Under the pieces are notes generated by a model. That model was not told where the DNA came from, made no database searches, and was given only the letters and a program-made list of their open reading frames with translations. From Balaenoptera acutorostrata (taxonomy: Eukaryota > Chordata > Mammalia > Artiodactyla > Balaenopteridae), in NCBI RefSeq assembly GCF_949987535.1, contig NC_080067.1, positions 52,760,910 through 52,824,909 on the forward strand: a stretch of 64,000 nt of DNA, given 5' to 3'. Each line of letters opens with the position of its first letter. Positions within the stretch are counted from its first letter, which is position 1. This document shows positions 46,986-58,990 of the stretch, piece by piece. The position numbers and the translations under genes were made by a program.

Positions 46986-47439
46986 ATGAAAGTAGAGAGG
47001 TATATAATATATTTGAGAATGATTTTCTTCCAGAAAGGATTAAAAAAGAACCTGAAACATTTATTTGATGCTTTAAGGAAAAATGCATATTAATCCAGAA
47101 AATTATTTCATGTGAATCAGTTCATTTCTTAATTATGCTATATCAGTGAAGCACTGATGTACTTGAGTTATCTTCATGCCACAGAGCTCTCATTGTTCTC
47201 CTCTATTTAGATTAAACCTTTTAAAGTAACCTTTTTTTTTCAGTAAAGAAAAAAGGATCAATAATGAGAGTGATAATTTAAGAGTGTTTTGAAAGGAAGA
47301 GTATACATTCCCTGGCTGGAGCTGATGTAATTTAAAGCCATCTGCTTCTTTCACTTGAGATGCAGTTAGCTTTGTATCCATCAGCCTACTTAATTCAGGA
47401 GGAGGGGCAGGACCAGCTTCCAAAAGCTGTGTTTTCATT

Positions 47440-48345
47440 TGCTATTTCATTTGACAAAGATTTATCGAGCACCTACTTTGTGTGGGTCCTTGTGTTAGAT
47501 GCTTATTTAATGCAAAGAGGTATAGGATGTGTCCTCTGTACTCAGAGAAGTCCAGTCTAATGATGAAAAAAAGCAAATAAGAAGGTAATTGCCATTCAGT
47601 ATGATAGGTGCAAGGAGAGAAGTGAGCTTAGGAGACTAGAGAAGCACATGGTCAAGCTTCTTTGGCCATAGAGATGCCTGCGTGAAGTGTCTTGAGAGTG
47701 AGAAGGTAGGTGAGTGATGAGGGGAAGGAGGGTGATGAAGTATGTTTCAGGTAGAGGGACCACATGCATAAAAGGTTTTGGGGACTACAGAACAAACATG
47801 CTGTGTTTAGGGTCATGGAGATTAGGATCTAAGGCAGAACAAATCTTGAGAATTGGCCATGGCCTATCAAAGAGGCATTGTATGCCATGCTGAGGAGTTG
47901 GAATTTTATCCTAAAGGAATGAGGAGTCACTGAATATATTGTCAGTGGAGCCTTGAGGAGAACAGCTGTGGTTTTGAGAAATCACTCTGGCAGCTGTATG
48001 AAGAGGCTCTCAGTTGTGATAAGAAACGATCAGGATCTGAACTAAGGTGCTGGAGAGAAAGTAGTTGAACTGATTAACTTGCTGATTGTTGGATGTGGGA
48101 GGCAAGGGAGTGGGTGGGAGAGAGGGTGACATCATCATCTCCAGGGTAGGTGATTGGGTACACGGTGGTGTCTTCTACAAGTGAAGAATGCAGGGAATGA
48201 AGCAGATTGAGAGGGCAGGTCAAAGATGATGAGTTTGTTTTGAATGTACTCAGCAGGCAGCTGGATGTGTGGGTCTTGAGATGAGAGACAGCTGTGGACC
48301 AGAACAATAGATTTGGGGTTGTCTGGGAATACAAGTGTGAAACCA
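47440..48345 (-). repeat. L2 LINE fragment, antisense, about 900 bp
   Basis: Starts with the L2 terminus in reverse ('gacaaagatttatcgagcac', 'ctactttgtgtgggtccttg'). It proceeds through 'gttggaattttatcctaaag' and 'gaaatcactctggcagctgt' to 'caggcagctggatgtgtggg'. The order is colinear with reverse L2 over its whole length, so this is one insertion. ORF 48074-48334 lies in it and is not a functional RT. Confidence 0.85.
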
Positions 48346-48424
48346 GGGAGTGGGGTAGGCTTACTCAGGAAGTGTCTGTGGATTCAGAGGGGTCCTAGAG
48401 GACCACCATCATTGAAAGGATCAG

Positions 48425-48625
48425 CATAGAATAAGGGTGTGGGCTCTGCTTCTGGGTTCAAATCCTAGCTCCACCAGTTACTAGGGCAAGTTACCTATTC
48501 TCTCTGTCCTTCAGTTTCCTCATCCATAATATGGAGATGGTACATATTTCAGTCATAGGGTAGTTGTGAATCATAAAGAGTTAATATATTAAAGTATATG
48601 TAGTAGACTGGCTTGTAGTAAAAAA
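48425..48625 (+). repeat. MIR SINE relic, sense
   Basis: Sense MIR: 'gggtgtgggctctgcttctg', 'ggttcaaatcctagctccac', 'cagtttcctcatccataata'. Tail near 48600-48632 with an A run. Confidence 0.85.
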
Positions 48626-48639
48626 AAAAATTGATAGCT

Positions 48640-49054
48640 GTGGCTTTACTCTAACATTATAATGATTAAGGGAAATTTGGCCAAAAAAAAAAAAAAAGAG
48701 TTAGTGAAGAATACAGAATAGGTATTGTCAGAAGGGTAGGGGAGGACATCTGTGAGGGAGGACGGGGGTCATAAAAATTAAGGTGGACCAGAGGAAGATG
48801 AGTTGTATCAATGGTACAGGAAAGACAAGCCACGTAAGAGCTAGAAAGTGTCCTCTGTTTTTTTGTTACAAGAGTTTGCTGGTGGCCTTGGTGTGTTGGG
48901 GTCCAGATCCTGATCCTGGCCTGAGGAATGAATGGAAGCTGAGAGTGGAGTGAGCAAGTGGAGACCACTTTTCTAAGGGGCTTGACTGAAGCCAAAGAAT
49001 AAGGATGGTGGTCAGGGGGAGATAGAGAGTTGAGTGAATATTTATGGTTGTTTT
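48640..49054. other. Unannotated intronic stretch, possibly more L2
   Basis: A purine-rich plus strand resembles antisense L2 but lacks clear anchor words. An A run is at 48681-48697. No exon seen. Confidence 0.35.
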
Positions 49055-49067
49055 AAAGTATGGATGA

Positions 49068-49378
49068 GGGGACTTCCTTGGTGGCGCAGTGGTTAAGAAT
49101 CCACCTGCCAATGCAGGGGACACGGGTTTGAGCCCTGGTCTGGGAAGATCCCACATGCCTCGGAGCACCTAAGCCCGTGCACCACAACTACTGAGCCTGC
49201 GCTCCAGAGCCTGTGTTCTGCAACAAGAGAAGCCACCGCAGTGAGAAGCCCACACACCGCAACGAAGAGTGGCCCCCACTCGCTGCAGCTAGAGAAAGCC
49301 TGCACGCAACAACGAAGACCCAGCACAGCCAAAAATAAATAAATAAATAAATAAATAAAAATGTTTAAAAACAGAAGT
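49068..49378 (+). mobile_element. CHR-type SINE, sense
   Basis: Head 'gggacttccttggtggcgca' and 'gtttgagccctgg' (B box with one change), (AAAT)n tail, then about 25 bp ('gtttaaaaacagaag') before the right target copy. The target duplication 'aaagtatgg(a/g)tga' is at 49055-49067 and 49379-49391, one mismatch. Antisense frames of 100-125 residues here are artefacts. Confidence 0.92.
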
Positions 49379-49924
49379 AAAGTATGGGTGAATCTAAAGC
49401 ATTTTATATTAGTTAAGAAAGAACTAGGACAGAGGAGAGGACTGAGCATTGAATTAAAGGAACCCCTCATTTATTCATCAGATTTCCCTCAGTATTTTCT
49501 GTGTCTGGCACTGGCCCGTAAGCTGAGTATACTCTCAAGGAACTCTGGTCTTAGGCTGTGTATGAAGGTAGGTGGCCAGAAGTCTAACATCCTTGTGTTC
49601 CGGCTGACGATGAAGTAAGGCATTGGAGGGACTCTGCCTTCTCATGGCTAAGAACCTCTCCTGAGAGTATTGGTCTGGGTTAGGGGTAGTAGGACCCCTG
49701 GGTGTTGACCTGAAGTATATGAGATCATCTCAGGAGTTTCTTCAGCAGGTCAGACCACCGTGCAGGGAGCCTCCTGAGTGAGGAAAACCCCCCTGCAGTC
49801 ATGCTGACCAAGCTATTCCCTACATGACCACTGGTAACACCTTTCATTTGGATACTTTCTCTTTCAAAGGCACAACAGTGTATTGGAAAGAACATGAAGC
49901 TAGATAACAGAAAGCTTACTTGTT

Positions 49925-50620
49925 TCATTCATTCATTCATTCAAAACTATGCATTGAGCACCTACTGTGTGTCAGACAATATGCTATGGGCTGGGATTGC
50001 AATGGGGTCAGGAGAGGTGGAGTGCGTGCCCCAAAAAGCTTGCATTCCTGTGAGGGAGACCAGCATTGAAACAAACAGTCACGCTCCTGTAGGGAGAGCA
50101 GAGGCCCGCAGTTCTGTGCAGAGAGGTCAGGGCATCTTCCTGAGGAAGTGCTGGCAAGACTGAGCTGGAAGATAGGTTGGGATTAGCCAGGTGCAGGGAA
50201 CAGGGGGCAGAGCTTTCAAAGTAGAGGAACCAGCATGTGTGGAGTTATGAAAGAGTCTGGTACTTTCCAGAACCTGAGAGAAGTTTGGTTAGGCTAGAAT
50301 ATGGAGGCTGCTCTTCGTCCAACTAATTAAGTGATATTGGGCAACAGTGATGCTGATCTTCTGTCTCCTGCTCTGTAAGGGCAGAGGTGGGAGAAGGACG
50401 CCCCCGGAGGCTGCTGTTCTCAGAACGCAGAGATAAAACGGGATTTGTGGGAAAGGACTCGGAGGACCATACGTAAGATGGATTAGGGCACAGGGAAGAC
50501 AAGGGAGAAACTAGAATCAGGGTGGTCTGTTGGGAAGTTACCTGTTGATGAGACTACTGCACTGGACATGTGAATGGAGAAAGGAGTGGACTGGGAGAAG
50601 AGATCAGTTTGTTAAAGAAC
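49925..50620 (-). repeat. L2 LINE fragment, antisense
   Basis: Reverse L2 terminus 'attcattcattcattcaaaa' and 'gagcacctactgtgtgtcag', followed by 'gagggagaccagcattgaaa', 'catcttcctgaggaagtgct' and 'accagcatgtgtggagttat'. It becomes harder to follow after 50450. Confidence 0.8.
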
Positions 50621-51274
50621 AGGAGATGCTGGGATGAGCAATTCCTTGAAAATTCCTGCAGGGAGGCTCACTTGAGAAGGATCATCATGATGTAACGGAA
50701 ATGAACTGAATTTTCAAAGGGACACATCTTAGAGGACAGCAGCTGGAAAGCTAACAAAGAGATGCAGAATGTATATCCCTGGAGAGAACTCAATGAATTT
50801 GTGTCAAGGAATTTTAGAAGGGAGTGTTTGAAAAAATTAGATTGAACTCTAACTTTCCTCTGATGAATGCTCTTTTAAACCCAGTGAATTGGGTCAATTC
50901 TAGGCTTAACAATAAAGAGCTACAAAGTGCTGTTTGTGACCGGCCAGAGCAAACCGGCTAAGTCCTAGATGCTGTTCTAGCAATGTTAGCCCTGATTTTG
51001 TCTATTTCATTTTTATTGCCAGTTGGTGACTACTAACAAATGTTTGAAGTTTCCAGTATTTTGTTTGGGGTAACATAGCAGGAGACACTCACATGGCCTT
51101 AGTAGAGTTAGTTGTTCCTGAGCAAATCCGGAGAGACTCGAATCTTGTGTGAAGGCTTTCTAGCAATTATTTGCAGTGGAGTGTGGGGAAATACAGCTCT
51201 GTTGATGTGCGTTTGAATTCTGAAAGAGAGGAAGGGTGCTGTGAAAATGCATCGCGCTGCATTTGTTAGGAAAC
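50621..51274. other. Unannotated intronic stretch
   Basis: No exon or clear repeat seen. Confidence 0.4.
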
Positions 51275-51475
51275 GGGATTGCCCCGAGGAGCATGGCCAA
51301 CGCCTGGTACAAGCTCACCACTGACCCACCCCGTGAGGACAGGAGGCGGGCGCAAGGTCGATAGGCAATCACAGCGCCGCCAGAGGCTCCCTGGCAGCTG
51401 GCCAGGCGGCACCGCTCTGCGCCTCCTTGGAATTCAAGGTTTCCTGAGCATGCGGATGGACGCCTGCCTGCTTTA
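51275..51475. promoter_or_regulatory. Isolated CpG-rich patch inside the inferred intron
   Basis: About 200 bp with raised GC and a dozen or so CpGs ('ggaggcgggcgcaaggtcga', 'cacagcgccgccagaggctc') in otherwise AT-rich DNA, with no SINE body to explain it. It could be an intronic enhancer, an alternative promoter or a decayed GC-rich repeat. Overlapping 65- and 109-residue frames exist but have no splice or domain support. Confidence 0.4.
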
Positions 51476-52009
51476 GCATTAACAGTCAAAGAGAAGAAAC
51501 TTGGGACCTTTAAAAAAATGCCATCTTGGTTTGTTATGATTGGACTTTGTTTTCATTTTTCTCAGTGGTCAGAGAATGTTGTTTCCAGCCAGAATATCCT
51601 TCCTATGTGTCCCTCAAAAGACTGATTTATGGTTGCTACGGGAACCGGATTATCAAATTTTGAAAATTAGTGTATTTTAGGTCCCTAGACACTGCAACAC
51701 TGTGTGTGTGTGTGGTTGCTTCTTCCATTTGGAGAAGGAAAGAATAGAATCTTTTTCATCTATTTTTATTAAATAAAGTGAAATATACACCTTTGTTAGG
51801 TGAATTGTGGAGTGTGTGGAGTAACATTTCATTCACATTTACTGTGTGTCTCCACTATCTCATTCCCATAGGGACAAATAAACTAAAATGCTGAGGAAGG
51901 GGGAGGTTACTTTATGTGGTTATAGCTCTATTCAAGGTTTCCTTTTTCACTTCTTTTAATGAAAAATTAAATGTCACTTTCTCAGTAAAGCTTCCAACTC
52001 CCCAAGATC

Positions 52010-52255
52010 TTGACCATTCCTCTCCCCCCTTCCTTATTCCACATTTTTCATAGCACTTACAACTATCTCAGAAACTATATATCTTGCTTATCTTATTTAT
52101 TCAATATTTATTGTGCATTTCCTGCATTAGGATGTAAGCTTCATGAAGGCAAGGTATTTTGTCCGTTTTGTTTGCTGCTATATCCCCAGCATTTAAAAAA
52201 GTATCTAGCATGCAGTAGTTGCTAACAAGTGCTTGTTGAACAAATAAAAAAGTAA
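52010..52255 (+). repeat. L2 LINE 3' end, sense
   Basis: Classic L2 terminus: 'gatgtaagcttcatgaaggc', 'aaggtattttgtccgttttg', 'tatatccccagcatttaaaa', 'gtgcttgttgaacaaataaa'. The remaining length is about 245 bp. Confidence 0.85.
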
Positions 52256-52601
52256 TAATGTCATATTAATATTCATTTTATTGCTATATTGCTTTGCATA
52301 TGCTCCACAGTAGTATCCATTGCTTTTGGAAATAGCTGTACTGTCCCTGTTCAAGTGGTGACGACATGCTAATCCCCAAAGAGTGGGGCATCATCCCTAA
52401 CACCAGCCACTAGGATACAAAGATGAGTAGGAAGCAGGTGCTGTTCCACAGGGAGCTTACAGTGGAGGAAGGAGGAAGGCAGTCAGTGTAATGCTAGAGT
52501 CGACCTCTGGTGGCTTTGGCTGAAAGGTACACGTGTTTAGCCAGAACCTGTGATATGCCAGGCACCTTGCTAGTCCCTCACCATTATTCTCCTGTTTTTC
52601 T

Positions 52602-52944
52602 TTTTTTTCTTTTCTTTTTTAATGAGTAAGCCTTCTTTTTGACTCCTTCTTTTTTTTTTTTAATTAATTAATTTATTTTTGGTTGTGTTGGGTCTTCATT
52701 TTCTGTGTGAGGGCTTTCTCTAGTTGCGGCAAGCGGGGGCCACTCTTCATCGCGGCGTGCGGGCTTCTCACTATCGCGGCCTCTCTTGTTGCGGAGCACA
52801 GGCTCCAGACGCGCAGGCTCAGTAGTTGTGGCTCACGGACCTAGTTGCTCCGTGGCATGTGGGATCTTCCCAGACCAGGGCTCGAACCCGTGTCCCCTGC
52901 ATTGGCAGGCAGATTCTCAACCACTGCGCCACCAGGGAAGCCCC
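52602..52944 (-). mobile_element. CHR-type SINE, antisense
   Basis: Head at right ends 'ccaccagggaagcccc'; B box reads 'gggctcgaacccg' in reverse. The left tail is unusually T-rich (about 52602-52680), with two T runs split by 'aatgagtaagcc' and 'gactcc'. A perfect 15-bp target duplication 'ttctcctgtttttct' is at 52587-52601 and 52945-52959. The bases between the T runs are probably 3' flank carried from the source copy. Confidence 0.93.
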
Positions 52945-52959
52945 TTCTCCTGTTTTTCT

Positions 52960-53944
52960 GATGGCAAAACTCAACTTCAGTGAGGTTACGTCAGTTTCCC
53001 AAAGTTGTACAACCTGGAGGTTAGATGTTAAGACTGGCTCTGTTTAGTCATTTCTTTCCCTCTAAAACCATCCTCTTTTACTGTTTTAAAAGTCTACAAA
53101 CTATTTATGTGCTGTACCCCAGACAGTAAGTTCTGACATCAGTCTGCTTGGAGAACATGATGGGGTGAGATGGAAGGAAACTGACACTTTATAGCATCAC
53201 GAAAGCATCTCAGTATGGAACTTATCTGTCTGGTCTGTTCATTTTTCTCCTGATTTACAATTGTAGAAAATTCAAAAGCAAAACTGAACTACAGTGTTTA
53301 GGGATGAATAACAAGCTGATGAAACTATAAAGATATACAAGGAAGTAATTACCCTAAAGTCAGGATAACTATTGCTCTAGAGAGAGGGGAAGGTCTTCTG
53401 AAAGGGTATTAGGGGTAGTTCTGGGGTAATGTCTGTGACCTGGGTGGTTGGTACACAGGTTTGTTAGGATGTGCTTGCACTTTGCCCTCACTTTTCTCTC
53501 TGTGTGTAATTGTTTATCACAAAATAACACGTCACTTCATATTTCACCGTTTTGCCTTTGAGGAGAAGTGAAATGAGGGAGGAATGTAGGTGTGAGGTTT
53601 GACTGTGTCAGGAAAGGCGGCACTTGAAAATCTGAGGTCAAAATGTAAAACCTGTGAAGAGAGAGAGCAAAAAAGCGGCTCTGTCTAGTCTTAAAGCCCA
53701 AGCTACAGATATCACTTTGCCTCCTTTGGTGGAGGAATGTTTAACTCTGTACAAATGCCTGTTGCCTCTTTCCTGGTAGTCCTTGGTGTAGGTGGCAACA
53801 TGTGCTTTTAGGAGACTTAAGCTTAAAGACCTTTAGCCTTTATGAGGGTAGAGATTGTTTAAATTCACATAATTATTTCTAATCATTAAATATTCTGAAA
53901 TAGTGTGACAAGGCCATTTTGAATGGGAACATTCGGGACTCATC
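52960..53944. other. Unannotated intronic stretch
   Basis: No exon or clear repeat seen. Confidence 0.4.
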
Positions 53945-53952
53945 CTTTAAGG

Positions 53953-54144
53953 CAGGGGTCCCCAACCCCCAGACCACGGACCAGTATGGGTCCGCGGCTT
54001 GTTAGGAACCAGGCTGCACGGCAAGAGGTGAGCGGTGGGCGAGCTTCATCTCAACAGCCTCATTCATTCCCCCCTGCCAACGTCCGTGGAAAAATTGTCT
54101 TCCAGGAAACCGGTCCCTGGTGCCCAAAATGCTGGGGACCGCTG
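53953..54144 (+). mobile_element. Non-autonomous hAT-Charlie element, MER1 type
   Basis: The terminal repeats CAGGGGTCCCCAAC and GGGGACCGCTG are intact, and a perfect 8-bp target duplication 'ctttaagg' lies at 53945-53952 and 54145-54152. Core words: 'ggcttgttaggaaccaggct', 'gtccgtggaaaaattgtctt', 'ccaggaaaccggtccctggt'. About 192 bp, so an internally deleted Charlie3/MER1 derivative. The 75-residue frame across it is an artefact. Confidence 0.92.
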
Positions 54145-54639
54145 CTTTAAGGGTCTTCTTTGCGAAGCCTCTGAGACCTCTAGGTAAAGTTCAAATGCTT
54201 TGTTTTCTAGGCGCCCACAGTACTAGCTTGCATACTTATTCACCATCAAATTTTTGGATAAATGTAGTTTTATTTAGATATCTCCTTCATCAGATGGGGG
54301 AATGCCTTAAAGGTTGGAATTTTTATCTTAACTCTCTGTGCCTAGTGATTTTGAAATGTTTGAGGAAAACAAATCCAAAGAAAGAATTCACAATTCAACC
54401 TATAAATCTATAGAAAGCATGCACTGCGTGGGTAAAACTGGTGTTTGTTAATCTCCATCGAATAAAGCAGGAGCTGGGGACAAAGGAAAATTGTGTTACG
54501 TTTGTGAACCATCCATGCAGAGCCGGACAGTGAGAAGATGTAGGAAACCTTGATTTCTAAAGTGGAAATGCTACTGACATTTGGAGAAAGTGAAAGAAAC
54601 AACGTTCATAATTAGAATTCATGAATTACTTTATAATTG

Positions 54640-54830
54640 AACAAATGCTTTCACAAATGTTATTAATTATCATAAAATGCAGTGAGATAAAGAGATATAA
54701 TCCTGTTTTACAGACAAGGAATCTTCAAAGAGGTTAGGATAACTGTGAACTTGACAAAGTCACACAGATGAATTATGGAGTCCACACAGAAACTTTCAAT
54801 TCCAAATCCTGGACATCTTCCACTATACAA
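54640..54830 (-). repeat. MIR-like relic, antisense
   Basis: 'cctgttttacagacaaggaa', 'gaggttaggataactgtgaa' and 'aagtcacacagatgaattat' follow the antisense MIR order, but divergence is high. Confidence 0.6.
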
Positions 54831-55916
54831 TGTTCTTTCCAGAATAGGAGACTTTTATCTCAGTAAGAGTATGTAGGACTCTGACTTATGTTCTCCATTC
54901 ATGGTATCTGCAAAAATGAGTTATATATTGTTTGGTTCATTTTTTTTCCTATTCCAAAATGCTTTCATGTATGGCTTAATAAGACTCAAATGCATGTTAA
55001 ATCACATTTTATATTTTATTTTTCTTTCATCTGTAAAATGGGGTTATACCTCTCTATCTCACTGAGTAACTTGAAGTGCTTTAAAATAGATAATCTTGTG
55101 CAAAATCCAGATGGACACAAGTGTTTCATAAACTTAGAAATTGGTTTTATGTTCTTTTTTTGATTTGTATCTTGCGTATCATGACCTTTCAAAGGTTTGT
55201 GGTTAAACCCAGAGTAAAACTCTCCCAATGTTATTTGCCCAAGAAGCTATTAGTATGAGTTTTATATATATGACAGGAAGTAGAAGTAATCTTTGCAGAT
55301 AACTATTAGTAGTATGAAGGAGCAGGTATTAATATGGGAAGTGACGGCTTCCTTAAAAAGACCAGGTGAACTTTCGACTTAAAGTTAATCCAGCAGGCCT
55401 GCAGGGACAGTAAAGAATAGACGGGAAGTCATGTTTCACACCTGCGTACTTAAAACATCCAAGTCTGATTTCCCTCCAGCATTACCAATTACACTGATTA
55501 TAGTTCTTAGTTTTCTTGGCACTTCAACCAAGTTTCCAGACAATTCAAAGTAGTTAGATGATCGATCTGTGTACATATGCTTATTGATTGCACTTATCAA
55601 AAACCATAATGGAATAGTTGTCATAAAGATCTCGATTAAATAATACACAAGCTGCTATGGCAGACATCTCATAGTTGCATTTTGGCTGAATACACTGAGC
55701 TGCAGTTTTTCACTTCATATTGATTGGATAGCCTCGTGCTGTGTATGTGCCAGTATGTTAATCTGTGAAGCTAGGGTGAGAATGCTGGGAAAGTTCATGA
55801 ATTAACTATTGATCTAGAATCTGGAATTCACTCAAGATAGTTTTTGAAGAACATAGGAGCCTCTGTAAGGATGACAAAATGTCATCAGTTGAAACTGGTT
55901 ACAAATCTTGATAATT
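54831..55916. other. Unannotated intronic stretch
   Basis: No exon or recognised repeat; frames at 54888-55648 lack support. Confidence 0.4.
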
Positions 55917-55930
55917 AAGAATACTAGTGT

Positions 55931-56267
55931 AGGGCTTCCCTGGTGGCACAGTGGTTGAGAGTCTGCCTGCCAATGCAGGGCACACGGGTTCGAGCCCTGG
56001 TCTGGGAAGATCGCACATACCGCGGAGCAACTAGGCCCGTGAGCCACAATTACTGAGCCTGCGCGTCTGGAGCCTGTGTTCCGCAACAAGAGAGGCTGCG
56101 ATAGTGAGAGGCCCGCGCACCGCGATGAAGAGTAGCCCCCACTTGTCCCAACTAGAGAAAGCCCTCACAGAAACGAAGACCCAACACAGCCATAAATAAA
56201 TAAATAAATAAAGACAAAGAAAAAGAAACGAACACTCTCTCAGCCTTGTTAAAAGAAAAAAAAAAAA
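55931..56267 (+). mobile_element. CHR-type SINE with an extra 3' segment
   Basis: Sense full-length copy, head 'gggcttccctggtggcacag', intact 'ggttcgagccctgg', (AAAT)n tail at about 56193-56211. After the tail come about 40 bp of non-SINE sequence (56212-56253) and a second A-rich tail before the right target copy. A perfect 14-bp duplication 'aagaatactagtgt' at 55917-55930 and 56268-56281 shows that the extra segment was part of the inserted unit. Confidence 0.94.
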
Positions 56268-56439
56268 AAGAATACTAGTGTAATCAGACTCTCTAGATTA
56301 GTAAGGGCAGGACTAGATTTCTACTTCCTTTTCTTGTTGTTAAAGAATAGCGTTCATACCCTTTGTTGAATCAGTGCTCTTTTATAGAGAAGCTCTTCTC
56401 ATCTAAAGGAATAACGTAAAATACGGGGAAACTACATCA

Positions 56440-56690
56440 GCATGAAGATGTTCATAATTGCCTAGTTTATAGAAAGGAGAAGCTGAAAGAAGCCTATAGG
56501 ACGTGATGCATCCACTTGACAGAATTTGGGAGGCATTGAAAGTTACGTTTATGAGGTCTTAGCAATGTGGAAACTGCTCTGATATGATGCTAGGTGAAAA
56601 ATTATTTTACACAGGTAAAATTGTAGATAACTTACTATTATATTTTCACAAATATGTATATGAAAATAGATTTATGGAAAATAGTAGTCA
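56440..56690 (+). repeat. L1M 3' end relic, sense
   Basis: 'gggaggcattgaaagttacg', 'gatatgatgctaggtgaaaa' and an AT-rich segment with 'tatattttcacaaatatgta' fit the end of ORF2 and the 3' UTR of an old L1M. Divergence is high. Confidence 0.5.
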
Positions 56691-56691
56691 T

Positions 56692-56828
56692 TTAATTACT
56701 CTTATTATCAGCATTTTGCAGATCAGTGCTGTTAAGTAACTTGTCAAGGTCACACAGCTACTCAGTGAGAGAGTTTGGACCTGATCCCAGCATTGTCTGC
56801 CTCCCAAGACCATGCCTTACGATTATAG
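56692..56828 (-). repeat. MIR SINE relic, antisense
   Basis: 'gttaagtaacttgtcaaggt' and 'cacacagctactcagtgaga' then 'acctgatcccagcattgtct' is antisense MIR, right half best preserved. Confidence 0.8.
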
Positions 56829-58759
56829 TAAACTTGTAATATTGCTTCTTTGACACATAAAAAATATATATCTATTATAAGGAAAATTAATGAGAAATCC
56901 AAAATGGTGCCATAAAAAGCTTTTCTTTGACTTAATTTGTTCAACTTTAATTTTCTTTCCACTTTCATTTTTTCCTATACTCATTCATTCTTCTCTTTCC
57001 TTTCCTATTCTTTTCTCCTTCCCCATACTTCTGTAGAAGAGGAAAAAGTTTTCCTTGACTCTTAAGGTCCTTGGCTGGGTCTGAAAATGAGACCAACAAC
57101 GATTGACAGGACTAAAGCATACACACTTATTTAATATCAGTTTTATGTGATTCAGGAGCCTTCATAGGGAAACGAAGACCCAAAGAAATGGTAAACCTGA
57201 GTGTTTTTATGCTACGTTTGATGAAGAGCGGACATTTGTGGAAAGATATGGTAAGACAGAGTAGGAGATAAGTATAATAAAATGTGGAAACTTAGTGAGG
57301 CTGTTTCCTTTAGATTCTTCTCAAAGTCTCCAACTTGGCATGTTGGCATCTTGGATGTTCATTTTTCCTCCAGGTATAGGGAGGGTGCTTGTCACAGGAG
57401 GGTCTTAAGACCTGCTTCAGGGGGAGAAGGGAAGGTGGAGGGTTAAGGTCAGAGAACCTTCTTGCTTCTGCTCTTTTCTCAAACTTCTTCAGCTTAAAAT
57501 ATTCAATATGCCAAGATACTATATTTTGGGGCAGTGTGTTCTGAGTCTCATCACTTTCAGTTCTCAACCAGCAAGAGCCGTATTTCTACTAAGACCGTGT
57601 TCTGGTGGATAACTGAATCTCTGCCTCACCCAGCCTCCCCTCTGTTCCTGACTGGTCTTCTCCCATCCTTGGTCATTTCCTCTTGGATACCTCCCACCTA
57701 TCTTAGTTTATTCCTTCTCTTCCACTGGAAGTAGCCAAGGGAATTTCTAGACCGTTTTTGTGGAAGGGTGGGGGGGCGGGTGACACTCATTTAGTCTCGT
57801 ATATTTTAAATCTGAGCAATTGGAAATTTCTACTCCTGCTGTTTAGTTCTCATTTTAGGAGCTGCCTTTTTTGGCGGTAATGGCAGGAAGACTATTTTCC
57901 CTGGCCTCCCAGGGGTAGTGGGTAGAGGTGGAAGATGCTGGTGTTTATCTCATGTTTTTAATTAACATGTTTGTTTTTAGGGTGTCTTTTCTTCTCTGAC
58001 ATTTTTCCCTCTGGACTCAGCAAGTTTTTGAATCGTTGGTTCTCCTGCCATGAGAACATCCTTTGAGAGAGGCCCTAGAAAAGTTAAGAGACCCTGGAGA
58101 TCTCAAGAGATGTTAATTAGTAGGAGTAAATAAATGGCTTGTTTATTTGTATGCGCATTTTAATGCTGTCCTTTCCTTTTTTAAATTAAGAAGTAGAAAA
58201 TGTGCTTGTGCTTAAATGTAGTGTAAAGTTTCCCATATTCCTCTGGGTGTTGGTCTATTTTCCCTGGTTGCAGAAAATATGTTCAAAAGAGTTCTATCTC
58301 TTGAGAATGGCCTTCCCCCATTTTATTGCCTTTTATTGCCACCCCTACCCTTGCACAGAAATATCATCTGAATGGTAATAATATTTTATCTTCTGCTATG
58401 GTAACCATACTTGCTTATTTTCAAAAATTATACAGGACTAGAGTTGAAGAAAACAGAGGCTTGGGAATTGCCCATGATTTGCATAAAACTCTTTTCATCC
58501 AAAAGTATAAAAATTATAGTGACTGAGTTAGAAGGAACCTTTAGAATGTCTTCCCCATTCTTATCTTCAGGCAGCCTCACACTTAAGACTGCTCAAGGAA
58601 ATGAAATGCTGGAAGCCATTAAAATTATTTTCAGAACTCTTCCTGGTATCCTTCTTCCAAAATATAATAAGTCAAGCTATTGGAACTTTCTTATTAATAT
58701 TTTACTTAATCTCTTACAGCAGGATTCAAGCTTGTTATTTTACATCCTATTCAAGAGAA
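56829..58759. other. Unannotated intronic stretch
   Basis: No exon seen. Some phrases near 57060-57200 ('gattgacaggactaaagcat') look repeat-derived, possibly an old LTR, but I could not identify family or ends. A G-run with 'gggggggcggg' lies at 57769-57779. The 120-residue frame at 58411-58773 has no domain and runs into the MIR. Confidence 0.35.
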
Positions 58760-58990
58760 GCAGTATGGAATAGTGGTTAAGAGCATGAATTCTGGAGTTA
58801 GTCCACCTGGGTTCAGATCGTGGCTTGGCCACTTACTGCTGTGTGACACTGGGTAAGATAGTTTATTTCACTTGGCTGTAGTGTTCTCCTCTCTAAAACC
58901 AGGTAAAACTAGGTATGAGAATTTAGTGAGGTACTATATCTAAGATACTTAGAACAGTGCCTGGTACAGAGTAAGCACTAAATGATCTTT
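58760..58990 (+). repeat. MIR SINE relic, sense, near full length
   Basis: Head 'cagtatggaatagtggttaa', B-box-like 'gggttcagatcgtgg', then 'cttactgctgtgtgacactg' and the terminal 'acagtgcctggtacagagta' with 'agcactaaatgatc'. The best preserved MIR in the window. Confidence 0.92.
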
